64,000 nt of DNA from an uncultured Victivallales bacterium (GTDB lineage: Bacteria > Verrucomicrobiota > Lentisphaeria > Victivallales > UBA1829): contig CALXRI010000002.1 in NCBI GenBank assembly GCA_944390795.1, forward strand, positions 124,001 through 188,000, given 5' to 3'. The notes below the pieces were generated by a model, which was given only the letters and a program-made list of their open reading frames with translations, did no database searches and was not told the DNA's origin. Below are positions 60,551 to 64,000 of the stretch, one piece after another. How positions within the stretch are numbered: position 1 is the stretch's first letter; each line of letters opens with the position of its first letter. Position numbers and translations under genes: made by a program.

Positions 60551-61237
60551 ATGACGCCATTTCAGAAAAAAAATATAAACGGGAAAAGCGTTTATCTTGT
60601 AGAAGACCATCATCATGCGCTTCTTCCCTGGGCATATGAACGGGACAGGCTTGGAATTGCTCCGCATGTTCTCACGCTCGACCATCACACAGACACTCTG
60701 CCGGCATTCACACATTATGACGAGACCCATGAAAAACCTCATGAGAAACAAATCGCGAACCATGGCGCGGAGGCTCTCGAAAACGCCTTGAAAGACCTCC
60801 GGCACGATGAACATTTCGATTTTGCAATCCGCAACGGCATCATCGCCTCCGCGACGATTTTTTCCCATGTAAACTTCTCCCGGGACGTCAATCCGGCAAT
60901 CCGGATCATCCACGATCCTCCGCCGGATGACAAGCTGGAAACACTGGCGCGTTATTATGCCCGCGCCCTGGAAACGGAATTCCTGTCCGCCAATCTCGAA
61001 CGCGCCCCCCTTCCCCACGGCCTTCCGTTCATTCTGGATATCGACCTGGATTATTTCAAGGGGGAAAAATCCATCAAACCGGAAGACTCTTCGCTTTTCC
61101 GGGAACTGATCCGGAAATCCGCTGTCATAACAATCGCACGGGAACGCGACTGGGTCCGCCTTCTGAATATGGATTATGGAAAAACGCCAGATTTCATTTT
61201 TGAGAGGAATCTCCTGCGGATGATTTCCGGGCAGTAA
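60551..61237 (+). CDS. UPF0489 (arginase-fold) protein, peptide-arginase-like
   Basis: This 228-residue protein has the metal-binding blocks of the UPF0489 family: EDHHHALLPW (Asp19, His20-22), LDHHTDT (Asp44, His45, His46, Asp48) and LDIDLDYF (Asp163, 165, 167). Members include peptide arginases such as OspR that turn arginine into ornithine in ribosomal peptide products. No precursor peptide or other RiPP gene is seen nearby, so this may be a stand-alone arginase-fold hydrolase with another substrate. The ATG has a GGGAG SD. Confidence 0.82.
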   Translation: MTPFQKKNINGKSVYLVEDHHHALLPWAYERDRLGIAPHVLTLDHHTDTLPAFTHYDETHEKPHEKQIANHGAEALENALKDLRHDEHFDFAIRNGIIASATIFSHVNFSRDVNPAIRIIHDPPPDDKLETLARYYARALETEFLSANLERAPLPHGLPFILDIDLDYFKGEKSIKPEDSSLFRELIRKSAVITIARERDWVRLLNMDYGKTPDFIFERNLLRMISGQ

Positions 61238-61247
61238 GAAAAAAAGC

Positions 61248-61279
61248 GAAAAAATCTCAGTATTTTTCTGGATTTTTTC
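61248..61279 (+). terminator. Terminator-like hairpin after the UPF0489 gene
   Basis: GAAAAAATC pairs with GATTTTTTC (61248-61256 with 61271-61279) around a T-rich loop. The stem is AT-rich, so termination would be moderate. Confidence 0.55.
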
Positions 61280-61637
61280 TTGAATGGAAGTATGGTAACA
61301 ACCGTTATTTTTGCCGGGGTGCGCCTTATATCATCCCCCCCCCATAGACGTATCCCCGGCTCTTTTCCACGCAGTTCGCCTTCGGCAGCGGGAGTCCGGG
61401 GAGATGCTCCGCCCATTTCTTCCAGGCGCGGCAGAGCATCCGATATGAGTTTCATTCAGGCATTCAAAAAATCAGGTTAAGGCCGCGCATGCTCCGCATT
61501 GCCAGAAATTGCTTCGTGCTCTCCGGGGAGTCCTGGTGCGGTCCAGCTGCGCAGGCCGGTCGCTGCAGGCGAAATCCCCGATACCGCGCATGCCTGCATC
61601 GCGGTAATTTATTCGGATATTCTCCGAGATTCCGCAA
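61280..61637. other. Intergenic region, no gene seen
   Basis: This 358-base stretch lies between the UPF0489 terminator and the LacI promoter. It contains a C8-9 run near 61336 and several short inverted repeats, but no open frame with recognisable protein features and no RNA family I can identify. Confidence 0.5.
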
Positions 61638-61666
61638 TTGCATTTTCACTTATCATGCTGTATAAT
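61638..61666 (+). promoter_or_regulatory. Promoter of the LacI gene
   Basis: -35 TTGCAT (61638-61643) and a perfect -10 TATAAT (61661-61666) have a 17-bp spacer. The expected transcript start at about 61673 coincides with the first in-frame ATG, which favours the internal ATG at 61694 as the translation start. Confidence 0.7.
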
Positions 61667-61693
61667 GCATGAATGTTCAATGCGGGGTGCAGA

Positions 61694-62683
61694 ATGCCGG
61701 ATCAGCGGGAACGAATCACAATTGTAGACATCGCCAGAGAATGCGGGTGTTCGAAGACAACCGTCGCCTGTGCCGTCGATGCGCGGACCGCGCATAAGGT
61801 GGCGCAGAAGACACGGGAGAAAATTTACGAGGCTGTCCGGCGTCTCGGTTATCTGCCAAACCGCTCCGCAAAGGCGCTGCGCCTTCAGAAAACATATACG
61901 GTCGGGGTCATGCTGCCGGAACCGGCAAACAGCTTTTACGGCAATATCGTTCTGAATCTTCAGCGGCAGCTTGCCGACCGCGGTTATACCGCCCTGTTTG
62001 CCTTCTGGGAAAACTATGATGATGTGGAAACCATTCAAAGGGCGCTTGACATGCTTCTGTCACGGGGCGTTGACGGAATCATAACCGGACAGCTTTCCGG
62101 CATTCATCTGGAAAAGTGCAATGTGCCCGTGATCCGCTGGCAGGAACCCGGCGATTATGATTCGTTCAGCAGCTTTCCCGATATGGAATGCGCGTATGAA
62201 CGTCTTCTGGCAATTCTTCGGGAAAAAAACTGCCGGAACTATGCGATCATGACCAATGCCCTGGACCAGGGCCGGGCTGCGATTCTGATCAAACTCTTCG
62301 CCAGGCACCGGATCCCGCTCCGGAAAGATTTTCTGGTGGACGGCATCCGGTCGCCTTATCAGGCCTCCGAGGCGATGCGGAAGCTTCTGCGGAACAAGAC
62401 TCTCCCGGATGTGCTGATCGCCAATAACGACTATCTGGCGCTGGCGGCAATGGCACAGGCCGTGAAAAACGGGATTCGCGTTCCGGAACAGATGAAATTT
62501 GTCGGATTTGACGGAATTCCCGAAAGCGGATATCTCCATCCGAGCCTGACCACATTCTTCGTGCCTCCGGAAGCCATCGCGGAAAAACTGATTTTTCTGC
62601 TTTTCCGCCGTCTGGAAAATCCGAATGCCGATTTCATGAGTCTTTCTCTGATGCCCGAACTCCTGATCCGCGATTCCATCTGA
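61694..62683 (+). CDS. LacI-family transcriptional repressor
   Basis: This 329-residue protein has the N-terminal LacI HTH (ITIVDIARECGCSKTTVACAVD with the hinge EKIYEAVRRLGYLPNRSAKAL) and the periplasmic-binding-protein-like effector domain (VGVMLPEPANSFYGNIV, RGVDGIITGQL, DVLIANNDYLALAAM, KFVGFDGIPESGYLHPSLTT). The operator it most likely uses is the 18-bp palindrome with central CG in the promoter of the next gene. The start at 61694 has a GGGGTG SD; an ATG 21 bases upstream is in frame but is too close to the transcript start. Confidence 0.93.
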   Translation: MPDQRERITIVDIARECGCSKTTVACAVDARTAHKVAQKTREKIYEAVRRLGYLPNRSAKALRLQKTYTVGVMLPEPANSFYGNIVLNLQRQLADRGYTALFAFWENYDDVETIQRALDMLLSRGVDGIITGQLSGIHLEKCNVPVIRWQEPGDYDSFSSFPDMECAYERLLAILREKNCRNYAIMTNALDQGRAAILIKLFARHRIPLRKDFLVDGIRSPYQASEAMRKLLRNKTLPDVLIANNDYLALAAMAQAVKNGIRVPEQMKFVGFDGIPESGYLHPSLTTFFVPPEAIAEKLIFLLFRRLENPNADFMSLSLMPELLIRDSI

Positions 62684-62895
62684 TTGCGCACCCCCGGAAG
62701 CATTTGACTTTTCAGACCCGTCACCTCCGAGCGCAATGCGCCGTTCCCGCGGAAATATGGAGACAGCGCGCCGCATCCGGCTGCATCCGGTCTTTTCCCC
62801 GCATCGGAGCATGAACCGTCCATCCCCGCCGTTGCTCCGACGAGCCCTATTGTCCGGACAGAACGGAGAAAAATAAAATTTTTCCACTTTTGATC
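62684..62895. other. Spacer between LacI gene and pseudopilin promoter
   Basis: No gene is supported. An 8-bp inverted repeat TCGGAGCA/TGCTCCGA (62804-62811 with 62833-62840) is present around a 21-base loop; no T-run follows. Confidence 0.4.
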
Positions 62896-62924
62896 TTGAC
62901 AAATCGGAACGTTCCGATTATAAT
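62896..62924 (+). promoter_or_regulatory. Promoter with LacI-type operator filling its spacer
   Basis: A perfect -35 TTGACA (62896-62901) and a perfect -10 TATAAT (62919-62924) are separated by 17 bp. The spacer plus the first -10 base is AATCGGAACGTTCCGATT (62902-62919), a perfect 18-bp palindrome with the central CG typical of LacI-family operators. Bound repressor would exclude RNA polymerase. The LacI gene ends 212 bases upstream. Confidence 0.93.
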
Positions 62925-62956
62925 GTGTCATACAGAATTCAGAAAGGTTGCTCCTC

Positions 62957-63793
62957 ATGCATATGAACAGAAAAAATACCGCCGCGTCAGGAAAAATGCG
63001 CCGGGACCTCCGATCCGGGAGAGTGCCCCTGCAGCACGGGGAGGCCAAAACAGGGAAAGCGGAAGAAAGTTACGCATCCGATGTTCCTTCCTCTCTTTCC
63101 CGCAGGACAACCGGAAATCAATCTTTTACATTGATAGAACTCTTAGTCGTAGTTGCCATCATTGCGGTTCTTGCGGCGATGCTTCTGCCGGCCCTGAACA
63201 AGGCAAAGGAAAAAGCGCATGCGATCTCCTGCCTCGGACGACTCAGCCAGTGGGGAAAGGCCCTGGCAGTCTATGAGAGCGATTACCGGGAACTCCCATT
63301 CTGTTATTACAAGCCGCCGGATGCCGCAGCGACTGTCCGCTGGCATGACATGCTGATCAGCGATTATCTGCGCATTTCCGTGAAAGACAGGCCGCAGATC
63401 CGCAGAATCGACCCGAATTCCCCGAAATGGAAAATCTACCGCTGCCCCGCAGCCGTCATGATTGACGGAGCCTACATGAACGAGGAGACGGACTGGACAG
63501 CCAATATGAGCGTGTTTCCGCGCATCAACGGCACGGTGGACAACGCCACGACAAGAACTCCGCTGCGACGTCTGCTGTTTCCGTCCAGAACCTTTCTTCT
63601 GCTGGAATGTCACTCCTGCAGCAATTCCGCCAGCGGAATCAGCTCAATCAACCAGACCCGGATCGGAGAACTGCGGATTCCCTATACGCGGCACGGCAAC
63701 AGCGTGACAATCTTCTTCGCGGATTTCCATGGTGCGCTCGTGACAAGACCGCCTGCGGGAAAAACGCTTGACATTCTCATAAAGAACCCTTGA
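62957..63793 (+). CDS. Pseudopilin-like protein with long leader
   Basis: This 278-residue protein has the motif [11 protein letters not shown] with Glu at +5, but it is preceded by a basic, polar leader of about 55 residues, far longer than the usual short leader. A shorter start within it cannot be excluded, though no internal ATG with an SD is apparent. The residue before the cleavage site is Ser, not Gly. The C-terminal signature is altered: H-X9-D is followed by Phe ([12 protein letters not shown]) instead of Gly. It is under the LacI-operator promoter and precedes a DUF4838-like gene by 23 bp. Confidence 0.85.
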   Translation: MHMNRKNTAASGKMRRDLRSGRVPLQHGEAKTGKAEESYASDVPSSLSRRTTGNQSFTLIELLVVVAIIAVLAAMLLPALNKAKEKAHAISCLGRLSQWGKALAVYESDYRELPFCYYKPPDAAATVRWHDMLISDYLRISVKDRPQIRRIDPNSPKWKIYRCPAAVMIDGAYMNEETDWTANMSVFPRINGTVDNATTRTPLRRLLFPSRTFLLLECHSCSNSASGISSINQTRIGELRIPYTRHGNSVTIFFADFHGALVTRPPAGKTLDILIKNP

Positions 63794-63816
63794 TCCGACA
63801 GAAACCGAGGACAGCA

Positions 63817-64000
63817 ATGCAGAACTTGAAAAACATCCTTCTTCCGGTCGTTCTTCTTTCCGCCGGCGCTCTTTCCGCGGACGCCTGGCTGGCAAAGGAT
63901 TCCCGCAGCGACGGAAAGATCTTCCTGCCGGCGGAGTACGGGAGAGCGCTCCATCTGGCCTCCCTGGAACTTCAGAGCTTTCTGGAACGCGTCTCCGGCG
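63817..64000 (+). CDS. Secreted DUF4838-like protein, N-terminal part (partial)
   Basis: The first 61 codons are visible before the window ends. A signal peptide (MQNLKNILLPVVLLSAGALSADA) is followed by a segment (LHLASLELQSFLERVSG) like the N-terminal alpha/beta domain shared by DUF4838 proteins and alpha-glucuronidases. It is in the LacI-controlled operon after the pseudopilin gene, repeating the pattern of a pseudopilin next to a putative glycan enzyme. The rest of the protein is not in the window. Confidence 0.6.
   Translation, partial: MQNLKNILLPVVLLSAGALSADAWLAKDSRSDGKIFLPAEYGRALHLASLELQSFLERVSG

Noticed and set aside
61280-61480. Small plus-strand frame after the UPF0489 gene
   Set aside because: It runs through a poly-C stretch, has low-quality composition and no SD.
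61464-61649. Small minus-strand frame before the LacI gene
   Set aside because: Overlaps the LacI promoter and has no recognisable features.

Overview
The window looks like the chromosome of an anaerobic member of the Lentisphaerota (Victivallales-like). This placement is an inference from three things. The window has three pseudopilin genes with the [10 protein letters not shown]-terminus and H-X9-DG C-terminal signature that are amplified in that phylum. It has many regulator-plus-carbohydrate-enzyme islands on a GC-rich background. It carries two electron-transfer-flavoprotein systems of a type used by strict anaerobes. I saw no tRNA, rRNA, insertion sequence, prophage or CRISPR array.

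Layout. 1-1117: the tail of an upstream gene, then a small conserved protein and a Blc-type lipocalin. 1391-8863: a GntR-regulated island with a pseudopilin, a CBM9-like protein, a very large GH42-like protein and a secreted protein. 9140-12805: an IclR/SDR/FAD-oxidoreductase island. 12836-13190: the RNase P RNA gene, minus strand. 13313-17429: housekeeping genes (Ig-like protein, DEDDh exonuclease, galE, AEC transporter, RluB-type synthase). 17524-20486: a ribosomal operon rpmJ-rpsM-rpsK-rpoA-rplQ without rpsD, followed by a HAD phosphatase gene. 21334-24261: a sugar isomerase plus pseudopilin operon divergent from an AraC regulator. 24234-29389: a second AraC regulator divergent from a NagB-like deaminase/amidohydrolase/Gfo-Idh operon, then another Gfo-Idh oxidoreductase.

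29679-41721 is the metabolic core. On the minus strand, larA-etfB-etfA-lctD resembles the lactate racemase plus electron-bifurcating lactate dehydrogenase of Acetobacterium woodii. Divergent from it, a plus-strand operon holds a PfkB kinase, IolB, an FGGY kinase, a FAD-linked oxidase, an Fe-S partner and a class II aldolase, suggesting inositol or deoxy-sugar-acid breakdown to lactate-level products. The AT-rich spacer between the two operons carries helically phased TTATCA hexamers.

41794-57847: gatB, an MFS transporter, a divergent MurC-like ligase, a TPR protein, a NYN-nuclease/cold-shock fusion, an Mla-type lipid transport operon (mlaE-mlaF-mlaD), an etfB-etfA-acyl-CoA dehydrogenase operon, rpoZ, purE, a minimal S41 protease-like protein and a GHL10 hydrolase. 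57888-64000: a GT4 glycosyltransferase, two tandem LA_2272-like repeat proteins, a UPF0489 (peptide-arginase-like) protein, and a LacI-regulated island with a third pseudopilin and the start of a DUF4838-like gene.

Regulation is unusually legible. Many promoters are near-consensus, often with a 16-bp spacer. The LacI-type operator at 62902-62919 fills a promoter spacer exactly, and candidate GntR, IclR and AraC sites lie where those regulators would be expected to act.
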